A stretch of 64,000 bases of DNA, from NCBI GenBank assembly GCA_035575715.1, contig DATLXN010000034.1, positions 62,001 to 126,000 on the forward strand, given 5' to 3'. Source of the DNA: JACCSI01 sp035575715. GTDB lineage: Bacteria > Acidobacteriota > Vicinamibacteria > Vicinamibacterales > UBA2999. The number at the start of each line of letters is the position of its first letter. Positions within the stretch are counted from its first letter, which is position 1. Below are positions 17,685 through 25,688 of this stretch, in pieces. The position numbers were made by a program, and so were the translations under genes. The notes beneath the pieces were generated by a model. The model saw only the letters and a list, made by a program, of their open reading frames with translations. It was not told the DNA's origin and made no database searches.

Positions 17685-17702
17685 TTTAAACGAGCGTTCA
17701 AA
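17685..17702. promoter_or_regulatory. TetR operator candidate between boxC and the TetR gene
   Basis: TTTAAACGAGCGTTCAAA is an 18-bp palindrome with eight complementary arm pairs except one (TTT-R-AACG-NN-CGTT-Y-AAA). It lies at -19 to -36 from the boxC GTG, overlapping the spacer between a TTGAAC -35-like box and an extended -10 (TGGTATACA) on the minus strand, and 47 bp before the TetR start. TetR repressors typically bind such palindromes in their divergent promoter. Binding there would block boxC transcription. Confidence 0.65.
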
Positions 17703-17748
17703 GCCGTGTTATCGTAACTGAAGTAACCGCTTTCTCCCCCCTGCAAGG

Positions 17749-18378
17749 ATGCCCAAACTGGCTACCGGTTCCGATCGCCGACTGGAGATTCTCAAGAGCG
17801 CTGCCGCGGCGTTTCGCCGTCGCGGGTATCACGGCGCGAGCGTTGATGAAATTGCGTCGGCGCTGGAGATGACCAAGGGCAATCTCTACTACTACTTCAA
17901 GAACAAGGAAGAGATTCTCTTCGCCTGCCACGATTACTCGCTTGACGTGCTGCTGGCGTTGATGACCGACGTGCAAGCCGACGCCTCGCGACCCGATGAC
18001 AAATTACGCAAGCTGATTCTCGCGTTCATTCATATGATGCTCGACGAGCTGCAGGGCACCGCGCTGACCCTCGACCTCCAGGCACTCTCGCCGGTGGCGC
18101 TCAAGCGGATCATCGCCAAGCGCGATCGCTTTGACCACGGCATGCGCCAAATCATCCAACAGGGGATGGACGATGGACTGTTCCGTCCGGGTGATCCGAA
18201 GATGATTGGTTTCGCGATCATGGGCGCGGTCAACTGGATCACCAAGTGGTTCGATCCGGCCGGCCCGATGTCCTCCGCCGATATCGGCCAGCGGTTCGCC
18301 GAGTACCTGATCGGCGGCCTGCTCCGCGACCCGTCGTCTTATTCTGCGGTTTCGCCTGGCTTCAACTCCAACACCTGA
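17749..18378 (+). CDS. TetR/AcrR-family regulator, likely of the box operon
   Basis: 209 residues. The N-terminal helix-turn-helix (~10-55: LEILKSAAAAFRRRGYHGASVDEIASALEMTKGNLYYYFKNKEEILF) is a textbook TetR domain. The C-terminal ligand domain (TetR_C of the FadR/KstR2-like acyl-CoA-responsive type, including MMLDELQG and the MGAVNWITKWFDPAGP segment) suggests an acyl-CoA ligand. The gene is divergent from boxC with a shared palindrome, so the most economical idea is derepression by benzoyl-CoA or a ring-opened CoA intermediate; this is inference. Its last 40 bp overlap the convergent UPF0173-type gene. Confidence 0.88.
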   Translation: MPKLATGSDRRLEILKSAAAAFRRRGYHGASVDEIASALEMTKGNLYYYFKNKEEILFACHDYSLDVLLALMTDVQADASRPDDKLRKLILAFIHMMLDELQGTALTLDLQALSPVALKRIIAKRDRFDHGMRQIIQQGMDDGLFRPGDPKMIGFAIMGAVNWITKWFDPAGPMSSADIGQRFAEYLIGGLLRDPSSYSAVSPGFNSNT

Positions 18379-19034
18379 ATCGACGTGCCGCTCAAGTGCT
18401 GCTGCAGTTGATCGGGCGTGCCGGTCAGCAGCGGAAACGTCCCCCAGTGCATCGGCACGACTTGCTTCACGCCAAGCCAGCGCGCCGCCATCGCCGCCGT
18501 ATCCGGTCCCATCGTGAAGCGATCACCGATCGGCAGGAACGCGATGTCCGGCTGATAGAGCTCGCCGATCAACTTCATGTCACCGAATAACGACGTATCG
18601 CCTGCGAAATAAATGGTCTGGCCGTTTTCCAGTTTGACCACAAAGCCGGCCGGTTCGCCGAGATAGACGATGCCGTTATCGTCGAAACTGCTGCTGTGTT
18701 TGGCATCGGTCATGGTGATGCGCAGCCCCTTGGTCTCGATCGTGCCGCCCTTGTTCATCGGCTCGACGTGCTGCACGCCTTTGATGCCCAGCCACGCCGT
18801 AATCTCAAACATCGCCACCACCGTCGCGCCGGTGGTTTTGGCCATCGCCGCCGCATCGGTGATGTGATCGCTATGGCCGTGCGAGACGAGGATCAGGTCA
18901 GCCTTGGTCGGTCTGGCTGATTCTGGGAACGACGGATTGCCGGTATACCAAGGATCGAAGAGGAGCGACTTCCCTCCCGGGGTGCGAAGCGAGAAGGAGG
19001 AGTGGCCCAGCCAGGTAATCGCGAGGGATTGCAT
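18339..19034 (-). CDS. Metal-dependent hydrolase, UPF0173 (metallo-beta-lactamase fold)
   Basis: 231 residues from ATG 19034, since MQSLAITWLGHSSF is the standard N-terminus; the upstream in-frame extension is rejected. The HxHxDH metal motif is present (SHGHSDHITD), preceded by LLFDPW and followed by the IYFAGDTSLF and HWGTFPLL segments that carry the remaining metal ligands of the UPF0173/YtkL group. The fold is metallo-beta-lactamase and the physiological substrate of the group is not well settled. It is convergent with the TetR gene (40-bp overlap). The lipA start lies 159 bp beyond its own start, divergently. Confidence 0.88.
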   Translation of the reverse strand: MQSLAITWLGHSSFSLRTPGGKSLLFDPWYTGNPSFPESARPTKADLILVSHGHSDHITDAAAMAKTTGATVVAMFEITAWLGIKGVQHVEPMNKGGTIETKGLRITMTDAKHSSSFDDNGIVYLGEPAGFVVKLENGQTIYFAGDTSLFGDMKLIGELYQPDIAFLPIGDRFTMGPDTAAMAARWLGVKQVVPMHWGTFPLLTGTPDQLQQHLSGTSIQVLELKPGETAE

Positions 19035-19192
19035 GAGGAAAGTATATCTAGCGATCTGGTGCTCCGCGATTCGCCAAACTCGGCGGAACGGTGAATGCAC
19101 CTCTCGCATCCGCACGGGAACTGAGGGTGTCGATCACTCGATCACCAGCTCACCACATCAATAGATCGCAAGATTCAATTACACTAATCTTT

Positions 19193-20155
19193 GTGGTTGA
19201 AGCGCCTCTAACGTTCGTTCGGCCGCGTGAGCCCAAGCCCGACTGGCTAAAGGTCCGGGCCCCGGGTTCCGAGAACTACTTGCGGCTGCGCGGCATCATG
19301 CGCGAGTTGAAGCTCAATACCGTCTGTGAGGACGCGCACTGTCCGAACATCGGCGAATGCTGGCATCACGGTACCGCGACCTTCATGATCCTCGGCGACG
19401 TCTGCACTCGCGCCTGTGCGTACTGCGCGGTCAAACACGGCAAACCAACCGAACTGGATCGCGATGAGCCGCGTCGCGTTGCCGAGGCGGTGCAGGCGAT
19501 GGCGCTCAAATATGCGGTAGTGACCTCAGTCGATCGCGATGACCAGGCCGACGGAGGCGCCGGTATCTTTGCCGAGACGATCCGCGAGATTCGCGCCCGC
19601 ATGCCGGAGACACGCATCGAGGTCTTGATCCCGGACTTCAAAGGCGAAGCCGGCCCGCTGCACACTGTGCTCGACGCGCGGCCGGACGTTCTGAATCACA
19701 ACACCGAAACCGTGCCCCGTCTCTACCGGATGGCGCGATCAGGCGGCAAGTATCCGCGCACCCTTGAATTGCTCGACCGCGCGCGCGCGTATGCGCCGGA
19801 GATTGCGACCAAGACCGGCGTGATGGTGGGGTTGGGCGAAGAGCATGACGAACTGGTCGCGGTGTTCGCCGACTTGCGGCGGGTCGGGGTATCGATCCTG
19901 ACCATCGGACAGTACCTGCGGCCCTCACCCGATCATGCGCCGATGACGCGCTACTATCACCCCGACGAATTTGCCGCGCTCAAGCGCGCGGCGCTCGCCC
20001 TCGGCTTCGTCCACGTCGAGGCCGGCCCGCTGGTGCGCAGTTCCTATCACGCACATGAGCAGGCCGACGCTTACGAAATCTCGCGATCTGCTCCCTCAGC
20101 TACGCCTCCAACCCAGTCGTCAGTTGCGGAGCTGAGAGGACAGATCGCTCGCTGA
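19193..20155 (+). CDS. lipA: Lipoyl synthase
   Basis: 320 residues from GTG 19193. LipA inserts two sulfur atoms into octanoyl-lysine on lipoyl domains. Both iron-sulfur sites are present: the auxiliary cluster motif C45-x4-C50-x5-C56 (CEDAHCPNIGEC) and the radical SAM motif C71-x3-C75-x2-C78 (CTRACAYC). The C-terminal RSSYHA carries the serine ligand to the auxiliary cluster. The in-frame ATG at 19091 would add ~34 residues overlapping the opposite gene's 5' region, so GTG is preferred. The lipoyl-bearing E2 of pyruvate dehydrogenase is encoded at 28.2-29.6 kb, a probable substrate. lipB is not in the window. Confidence 0.95.
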   Translation: MVEAPLTFVRPREPKPDWLKVRAPGSENYLRLRGIMRELKLNTVCEDAHCPNIGECWHHGTATFMILGDVCTRACAYCAVKHGKPTELDRDEPRRVAEAVQAMALKYAVVTSVDRDDQADGGAGIFAETIREIRARMPETRIEVLIPDFKGEAGPLHTVLDARPDVLNHNTETVPRLYRMARSGGKYPRTLELLDRARAYAPEIATKTGVMVGLGEEHDELVAVFADLRRVGVSILTIGQYLRPSPDHAPMTRYYHPDEFAALKRAALALGFVHVEAGPLVRSSYHAHEQADAYEISRSAPSATPPTQSSVAELRGQIAR

Positions 20156-20176
20156 CCAAATCTTTAGATCACCAGA

Positions 20177-21160
20177 TTAAAAAGCGAAGCGAACCCCTAG
20201 CTGCCCCGTTCTGGGCGTGCTACTGGTCGACAGCCCGGTCAGCCGCAGGAAGTTCGGTGACGACTGATCACCCGACGGGTTCGCGAAGTTGTCGCGCCCG
20301 GTGACGTTGAACATCTCGCCAAACAATTCAACCTTGCGGTTGTTGCCGATGCCGACGTTGTAGCCCAGTCGCAGATCCAACTTGAAGAATCCTGGACCGT
20401 AGGCGCCGTTGCGGCCGCCGTCGTTGTCGAGCGAGATGGCGTTGGCGCCGGTGCCGCTGTAGCTGCCCACCGGCAGCGGATCGGCTAACGTGCCATTCCG
20501 ATCGACATCGATGGTCGAATTGAAGTTGGTCAGCGGCCTGCCACTGAGCGCGCGGCCAATCCATGCGATGGAGAGTCCACCGGTGCGCGGCACGATCGCC
20601 GTGCCACTGACCACGAGGTTATGACGCTGGTCAAAATTGGTCGGCCCCTCGTTGAGATCGAGGTTCAGATCATCAAGCACCTGGAAGGCGCTGGCCGGGA
20701 TGCCAGCGCCGCTGGTATTGCCGCGCGAATGGGACAACGTGTATGAAACGCGGGTGTTGTAGTTGCGGCTAAACCGTTTCTCAACCTGGAACATCAGCGC
20801 GTCATAGTCCGTTTCCGCCGCGTTCTGAAACGTGCCAACCGCACCAGAGAATGCGGCGAACCCAGGATAACGCTGCTGCAGCGCTGAGGTAATCGTGCTC
20901 AAGGTCGCGCTGTCCTGCCGCACATTAGGCGAGGTCACCGCAGTGTTCGCGCGCAAGGTGGGATTCAACTGGACGGCGATCAGTTGATCGCGCGCGAAGG
21001 CATGGACGTAGTCGACACTCGCCGACAGGTTGGTCGACAGCTGCCGTTCGTAACCGAGCGACAGTTGGTCGGTGTAGGGAATGGCGCGCTCCGGGTTGTC
21101 GAAGGTGGAGCCGGTATTGCGGACCGTTGTGCCGGCGGGAAAGTCGCGGGCCAGCAGGGA
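20177..21160 (-). pseudogene. Truncated TonB-dependent receptor remnant (C-terminal barrel end)
   Basis: Reads as the last ~327 residues of a large TonB-dependent/carboxypeptidase-regulatory receptor: YERQLSTNLSASVDYVHAFARDQ, VEKRFSRNYNTRVSYTLSHSRG, FDQRHNLVVSGTAIVPRTGG, ELFGEMFNVTGRDNF and a terminal LGVRFAF with the C-terminal Phe. Full receptors of this type exceed 1000 residues, with plug and Cna-like domains. Here the frame closes with a TAA at 21161-21163 and receptor-like sequence simply ends, replaced by repeat-like DNA. No start codon is placed sensibly, so it is a 5'-deleted remnant. Confidence 0.82.
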
Positions 21161-21219
21161 TTACACAGCGGAGCGGTGATAACGCGACCACTTCTGCAAG
21201 CCGCGTACCCCTCAGCGGG

Positions 21220-21270
21220 TCTGGTGATTTGTGATCTAGTGATCTGTTGATCTAGTGATCTGATCTCAGC
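21220..21270. repeat. TGATCTAGTGATCTG stutter repeat
   Basis: The string TTTGTGATCTAGTGATCTG is followed at once by a second TTGATCTAGTGATCTG. This is a ~17-bp tandem direct repeat, itself rich in the palindromic GATC and CTAG cores. It lies at the broken end of the receptor remnant, before the redoxin gene. Similar GATC/CCAG phrases occur at both ends of the lipA gene (19124-19180 and 20157-20172), including an inverted ATCACCAGAT/TCTGGTGAT pair. Confidence 0.55.
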
Positions 21271-21312
21271 TGCTTTTCCATCGGGGAGGTGGGGTGCAGA
21301 GAGCTGAGGAGC

Positions 21313-22257
21313 TCAGCGCGAAGCGGAGCCCAGCGTTTTCTCGATCAACGGATCCAGCTGTGCGAGCGTCATCTTGCCTGGGTTGTAAAGCCGGACGATG
21401 CCGGCCCGATCAACGAGCACGAGTGTGGGGGTTGTGCTCACACCGTAACGGAGATGATTCGCTTCGCTGAGAGGAACGGCGTGTGCCTCGAGCGCAGGGT
21501 ATGACGCCTGCCGGACTTGATCGATGTAGCGCTTCTCTTCATCCGGCGCCGCATCTTTCCCCGCGGCGACGTAGCCGTAGCGCTGCGTCGGTGCGACGAC
21601 GACGAATCCCTGGTCGCGGTATTTAGCGGCGAGGTCTGCGAGGATCGGCGCTTGCGCCTTGCAGTCGGCGCACCAGTGCGCCCAGAAAAAGAGCAACACG
21701 ACCTTGCCTTTCAGGCGATCCAGCGCCGGCGGCTTTGTGCCGATGTAGTCGGACAGGTCCAGTGCGGGGGCGACGGTGCCTTCAAGACTGAGCAGATTGA
21801 CGTTTTTCTGGATTCGCATCTCAATCGATGTGCCTTTGTATTTCGCCAGCTCCCGGCGCAAAAATGTGACCGCTTCGCTGCGGGCGCCGCGCTGTCCGTC
21901 GACTTGCGCCAGGACTTCGATGGCCGCGCCGATGGCGATCGGCAGGTGCGCTTCGGCATCCATGGCGCGCTTGGCGAGGAGCGGTGTGGCCAACTTATAA
22001 GTGTCGTTGGCGTAGCGTTCGGCCGCGTCAAACTGTTTCGCCGCCAGGCTCCCACGCGCCATCCACGACATCGCCGCCAACAGTTCCGGCGTGATCCCAC
22101 TCTGCGCGCGATACCCGGCAATCAGCTTCTCGCCACCGGCAAAGTCATTCTGCCCGATCACCTTCCGGACCTCGGTGATGATCGCCGGCGGTTGCGCCGA
22201 GACAGGAACGGCAAGGCTACTGATGACCAGCGCCAGGAGCGCGATGTATCGAATCAC
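21313..22257 (-). CDS. TlpA-like thioredoxin-fold protein with N-terminal helical domain
   Basis: 314 residues. After a signal peptide (~1-21, ending VSAQ), a ~130-residue helical TPR-like part precedes a C-terminal TlpA/redoxin domain with the active-site motif WCADC (CxxC) in FFWAHWCADCKAQAPILADL and cis-Pro in STTPTLVLVD. It is likely a periplasmic thiol reductase or chaperone. The gene overlaps the 3' end of the DsbD gene by 4 bp, so the two are translationally coupled; DsbD could recycle its disulfide by passing electrons from the cytoplasm. The target (for example apo-cytochrome c or a copper site) is unknown. The copper/haem genes at 11-13.5 kb are possible clients. Confidence 0.85.
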   Translation of the reverse strand: MIRYIALLALVISSLAVPVSAQPPAIITEVRKVIGQNDFAGGEKLIAGYRAQSGITPELLAAMSWMARGSLAAKQFDAAERYANDTYKLATPLLAKRAMDAEAHLPIAIGAAIEVLAQVDGQRGARSEAVTFLRRELAKYKGTSIEMRIQKNVNLLSLEGTVAPALDLSDYIGTKPPALDRLKGKVVLLFFWAHWCADCKAQAPILADLAAKYRDQGFVVVAPTQRYGYVAAGKDAAPDEEKRYIDQVRQASYPALEAHAVPLSEANHLRYGVSTTPTLVLVDRAGIVRLYNPGKMTLAQLDPLIEKTLGSASR

Positions 22258-24074
22258 TGTGTTCCTCCAGATGGGGTGCCGGGTGAGGGTGGCGGTGCGG
22301 CGCCAGTGCCAGGTGCGGGGGCCGATGACTGCGCGCGCAGGATGGCATAGGCCGGCAGGCCGACCGCTTTCATTCGGGTCATGACCGTGCGAGAGGCCGG
22401 CGCATCCGGATCCTCGGCCTGAAACTTGATCTTCACGTAGCCGTCGAGCGCCTTGATCACCGCCGGGTCCTTAAACGTCGTCGCATCCATCGTCAAACAG
22501 TTCTTGCACCACGTCGCCCACGCATCGATCAGCACCGGTTTCTGATCGCGCTCGGCCACTGCCAGGCCTTCTTCGAGAGACGCATACCAGCCGTCTTTCA
22601 ATTTCTCTTGAACGCTGGCGCTGACCGCCGACGCGTCAACCCAGCGGTCGGCGAACAGAGTGTAACCGAGGTAGCCGTAATAAATGGCCATGCCGAGGAT
22701 CAACACGCCAAACGCTTGCTTGACGCGCACCATCCACGCGCCCGGTTTCGGGAGCGTGGCCAGCCCGGCGCCGGCGAGGGGCCACGGCAGCGCCATCCCA
22801 AGGCCGAGAAAAAACGGTAAAGCGAGCGCGGCGACGGTGCCGCTGGAATACATACTGCTCGCGAATAGCACCACTTGAATCACGACCGGCGCCACGCACG
22901 CACCCGCCAGGAGGGCCGCGACCGCGCCCATGGTGAAGGCCAGCGCGAAACTCCCGCGGGCATTGCCCCCGCCCTGGAACCCACTCGCGAACCGGGAGAA
23001 GTCGATCTCGAATACGCCGAACATGGCCAGCGCGAGCACCACGAAGAGCGCCGCGATCGCGACGTTGAACCACGGTGACGCGTTGATGCTGCCGAATGTG
23101 CCCGCGGTCAGGATAACCACGAGGCCCAGAATGCCGTAGACCAGCGCCATGGCCCCGCCATACGCGGAGCCGAGTAAGAATCCGCGCGCGCGCGATCCGG
23201 CATTGGCGCCGGCGCCAATGATCGCGAGGTTGATCGGGATCATCGGCAATACGCACGGCGTGAGATTGAGCGCTAATCCGCCGAGCAGGACGATCAGCAG
23301 GATCGCGATCGGACCGCGACCGTCGAAAATACCTTTCGATACGACGCCGGATTCGGCGTCGCTGATGAACCGGAGAAAGTCGTCGCTCGGGAGATAGCCG
23401 CCCGTGGTGGCGACGACGGTAAAGCGATCGAGTTGCTGACCGAGATCACCAGTGGGGGCAGCTGGCGCGGCCGCGGGCACATCACCCGGATCGGCGGCCG
23501 GCGGATCGCGAAAGACCATGCCGCCAAATACCTCGGCATGCGCGGCAACGATCGCCGACGACGGTGCGGCCACTTGCACCAGGAACTCCACCGGCGCGGT
23601 GGTCGGCGGGTAACAGACTTTGTCATCACACGCCTGGTAACGCAGACGCGCCGGGATCGTGAGCGGACCTGGGGCCACCGAGTTGGCGACTGCCAACTCC
23701 ACGCCGATCGCAAACGACGAACCGAACACGTCGAGCGGCTCGGCGAGACCTTGCTGTTTGAGTTCGGTCGCCGGCGGATACGCCAGCGCGCGCAGCGTGA
23801 CCCCGGCAGGGGCATCGATCGACAACACGGTGGGAATGAACGACGGATCCCGCGGGCGGTCGGATTGCACGTGGAGACTCTCGTCGGGCAGCTTGGCCTG
23901 CAGCGCCACTTTGATCGTGCTGCCGGGGTGCACACCGTTCGCTGCATTGATCGTTGTCACGGCCGCGCGCGGCCGACGGATCTGCGCATCCGCGGCCGCC
24001 ACCGCGCCGAAGTGGGCGATTGCCACGAACAACAGGATGACGGACGACTGCGGACGAGACGGAGACATAAACAC
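22254..24074 (-). CDS. dsbD: Thiol:disulfide interchange protein DsbD
   Basis: 606 residues in the three-part DsbD plan. The periplasmic N-terminal domain has a CDDKVCYPP cysteine pair; the central ~8-helix membrane domain has the PCVLPMIPINL and GACVAPVVI cysteines; the C-terminal thioredoxin-like domain has WCKNC in DAWATWCKNCLTMDATTF. It carries electrons from cytoplasmic thioredoxin to periplasmic partners. A signal-like hydrophobic start (VILLFVAIAHFGAVAAADA) is followed by the N-domain. Starts at 24074 or 24068 are both possible. It is first of two coupled genes with the TlpA-like protein, its likely partner. A strong palindrome (24156-24185) lies in the divergent gap upstream. Confidence 0.92.
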   Translation of the reverse strand: MFMSPSRPQSSVILLFVAIAHFGAVAAADAQIRRPRAAVTTINAANGVHPGSTIKVALQAKLPDESLHVQSDRPRDPSFIPTVLSIDAPAGVTLRALAYPPATELKQQGLAEPLDVFGSSFAIGVELAVANSVAPGPLTIPARLRYQACDDKVCYPPTTAPVEFLVQVAAPSSAIVAAHAEVFGGMVFRDPPAADPGDVPAAAPAAPTGDLGQQLDRFTVVATTGGYLPSDDFLRFISDAESGVVSKGIFDGRGPIAILLIVLLGGLALNLTPCVLPMIPINLAIIGAGANAGSRARGFLLGSAYGGAMALVYGILGLVVILTAGTFGSINASPWFNVAIAALFVVLALAMFGVFEIDFSRFASGFQGGGNARGSFALAFTMGAVAALLAGACVAPVVIQVVLFASSMYSSGTVAALALPFFLGLGMALPWPLAGAGLATLPKPGAWMVRVKQAFGVLILGMAIYYGYLGYTLFADRWVDASAVSASVQEKLKDGWYASLEEGLAVAERDQKPVLIDAWATWCKNCLTMDATTFKDPAVIKALDGYVKIKFQAEDPDAPASRTVMTRMKAVGLPAYAILRAQSSAPAPGTGAAPPPSPGTPSGGTQ

Positions 24075-24155
24075 GTGTAGCCCTAACTGTAATCGCTCAG
24101 CGCGCGAGGGTCATGAGAACTAGGTCTTAGATGCCGCGCACGTTATCGGGGAGTC

Positions 24156-24185
24156 GACGGAAAAGGGGCTGCCCCTTTTTCCGTC
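24156..24185. repeat. Near-perfect 30-bp palindrome GACGGAAAAGGGGC...
   Basis: GACGGAAAAGGGGC, then one T, then GCCCCTTTTTCCGTC: the arms match over 14 bp, differing only by one extra T. It lies in the divergent gap between dsbD and the PadR gene, so it is unlikely to be a terminator serving either gene. Its one-base spacer makes a physical hairpin loop shorter than its sequence symmetry. Extragenic palindromes (REP/RAYT type) are the nearest known parallel. Confidence 0.7.
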
Positions 24186-24223
24186 TTGACTTACTGAATG
24201 TAAGATCGATAATTACTATTTAA

Positions 24224-24535
24224 ATGTCTTTTCTCCCACGATTGGCGGGAACCGAGCGCCGGATCCTCGAGGCGCTGGGCGCAGGGGGCGAACTGTTTGG
24301 ACTGCAGCTGGTCGAACAGTCGGGAGGCGCGATCAAGCGCGGTACGGTCTACGTCACCCTCGGACGGATGCAGGACAAGGGGTATCTCGACTCGCGTCAG
24401 GAAGAGCCGGCACCGGGCGCAATCGGCTTGCCGCGCCGCCTCTATCGCATCAGCGCTTTTGGCGGCCGGGTCCTCGCCGCGTGGCGGGCGGCAGATACCG
24501 TGTTCGCATCGGGCGAACCGCAGGAGGCGTCATGA
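24224..24535 (+). CDS. PadR-family transcriptional regulator
   Basis: 103 residues covering a PadR winged helix: ERRILEALGAGGELFGLQLVEQSGGAIKRGTVYVTLGRMQDKGYLDSRQEE, then the beta-wing hairpin and RLYRISAFGGRVLAAW. It is shorter than regulators with a C-terminal dimerisation domain, like the PadR-s2 type. Its stop overlaps the ATG of the following membrane-protein gene (24532) by 4 bp, so the pair is translationally coupled. PadR/membrane-protein pairs of this kind are common in Acidobacteriota; the partner here is frameshifted. Confidence 0.87.
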   Translation: MSFLPRLAGTERRILEALGAGGELFGLQLVEQSGGAIKRGTVYVTLGRMQDKGYLDSRQEEPAPGAIGLPRRLYRISAFGGRVLAAWRAADTVFASGEPQEAS

Positions 24536-25334
24536 CGGCGATGCCGGGAGAGCGAATGTTGGCGCTGGCGCAATCGTGGTTCGCGCCTGACACCGTTACG
24601 CGAATCTTCGAGTCGCTGATCGCTGATTATCAAGCCGACTGCGCATCGCGCCAGGGGATACCCCGCCTGCGCTGCACGCTGGCCGGCGTTGCCTGCTTTG
24701 CGGTGTCGTTCGCGCTCACCTTTGGGCGCGACCTGCGTCGACCGTTGCCTCGGGGATTAGTCCGACGCGCATGGTCGGCGATCGCAGCCTTCCTCGCGCT
24801 CGGCGTTGCCGCGCAGTACTCCACGATGCACGAGCAGCTCGCCCTATCCGGAGCGAGCGTTACGCTGTTCTTCCGGCATTTTTGGGTTGCGCCCTCCCCT
24901 TGGCGCTCATGCCCGCCACCATACTTGTTGCCACGGATACGCGGTGGGCAAGACACGAGTTACGACAAGTTGCAGTGCGCGCGGTCGCGGTTCTGGTCCT
25001 CACACTACTGGCGCTAAACGGGTGGCTTGTTCCTGAGTCGAATCAGCGCTGGCGCGAAGCGGCGGCGAGTCACCAAGGACAAAGTCACGTCTCGCGGAGT
25101 GTTCGTGAACTGTCGCTCCTGGAACTCGCCGCCACGAGGGCGCCGAGCGATGCGGCTGCCAATCTTCACCCGCTGGCGCGAGGTCACGAACTGCATGCGC
25201 GTCTCGGGTTGATCGTGTCGCCGATCCCGATTGCGGCATTGGGCTTGGCCGTCAGCCGACGTCGGCGCTATGCCACTGCGCAAGCGCTCTTGTGGTGGGC
25301 CGTTGGCGCGCTGGTCGTGTTACTTGGCTGGTGA
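24532..25334 (+). pseudogene. Integral membrane protein linked to PadR, split by a frameshift
   Basis: From ATG 24532 the first frame gives MTAMPGERMLALAQSWFAPDTV... with two membrane segments (CTLAGVACFAVSFAL; SAIAAFLALGVAAQYS), then runs into nonsense after ~24883. A second frame continues in family-like style (LGCALPLALMPATILVATDT, ...VLTLLALNGWLVPESNQRWREA, ...GLIVSPIPIAALGL, LLWWAVGALVVLLGW) to 25334. Adding one T to the TTTTT run at 24879-24883 joins them as FFRHFLGCALPLALMPA, giving ~267 residues. The N-x-x-VPESNQRWRE turn recalls LptF/LptG permeases, but that similarity is weak. It may be a sequencing error at a homopolymer or a decayed gene. Confidence 0.66.
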
Positions 25335-25389
25335 CCGGCGTCGTCTGTAGAGGCGCAGCGGGTGATGTACCCGCCGCGCTGAGACAGGC

Positions 25390-25635
25390 TCAGAAACGCC
25401 AACGACCAGCGATGCCGGTCACGACGAGGACAAGAATCGGTGGAATCGTGACAGGCACGAAGATGCCGAGGCGCCACAGTCGCTCCTGGGTCCGGTATCG
25501 CCATGTGGACCACGCGGGTACGACCAACAGCAGGGCCCATGCGAGGTGCGTCAGCGAATTGTCGCGGTACGCCCATGCCCCGATCGCCGCGAGTGCGGCG
25601 GCGTACAGCAGCACGAGCACGATGGCTTTGATCAT
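25390..25635 (-). CDS. Small membrane protein, about three helices
   Basis: 81 residues with hydrophobic stretches at ~4-22, ~31-44 and ~58-77. A GAGAGG ribosome site lies 9 nt before the ATG at 25635. The codon use looks coding. I do not recognise the family. It is downstream of, and on the same strand as, the Tat-exported protein gene (38-bp gap), so they may be co-transcribed. Confidence 0.6.
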   Translation of the reverse strand: MIKAIVLVLLYAAALAAIGAWAYRDNSLTHLAWALLLVVPAWSTWRYRTQERLWRLGIFVPVTIPPILVLVVTGIAGRWRF

Positions 25636-25653
25636 TGTGAAATACCTCTCAGA

Positions 25654-25688
25654 TCCTACCAGCAGTTACAGTCCTACCAGCAGTTATA
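25654..25688. repeat. 18-bp tandem duplication at the 3' end of the Tat-type gene
   Basis: TCCTACCAGCAGTTACA and TCCTACCAGCAGTTATA occur head to tail, one base apart (25654-25670 and 25672-25688). The duplication spans the stop codon, so the same NCW-stop coding end occurs twice, the outer copy lying past the first stop. It looks like a small replication-slippage duplication and should not change the protein. Confidence 0.65.

Noticed and set aside
19210..19219. AACGTTCGTT in the lipA start, like the half-sites of the box operator
   Set aside because: No outer symmetry and located inside coding sequence; probably chance.
21517..22350. Open frame on the plus strand over the TlpA-like gene
   Set aside because: Antisense to a recognised thioredoxin-fold gene; no family.
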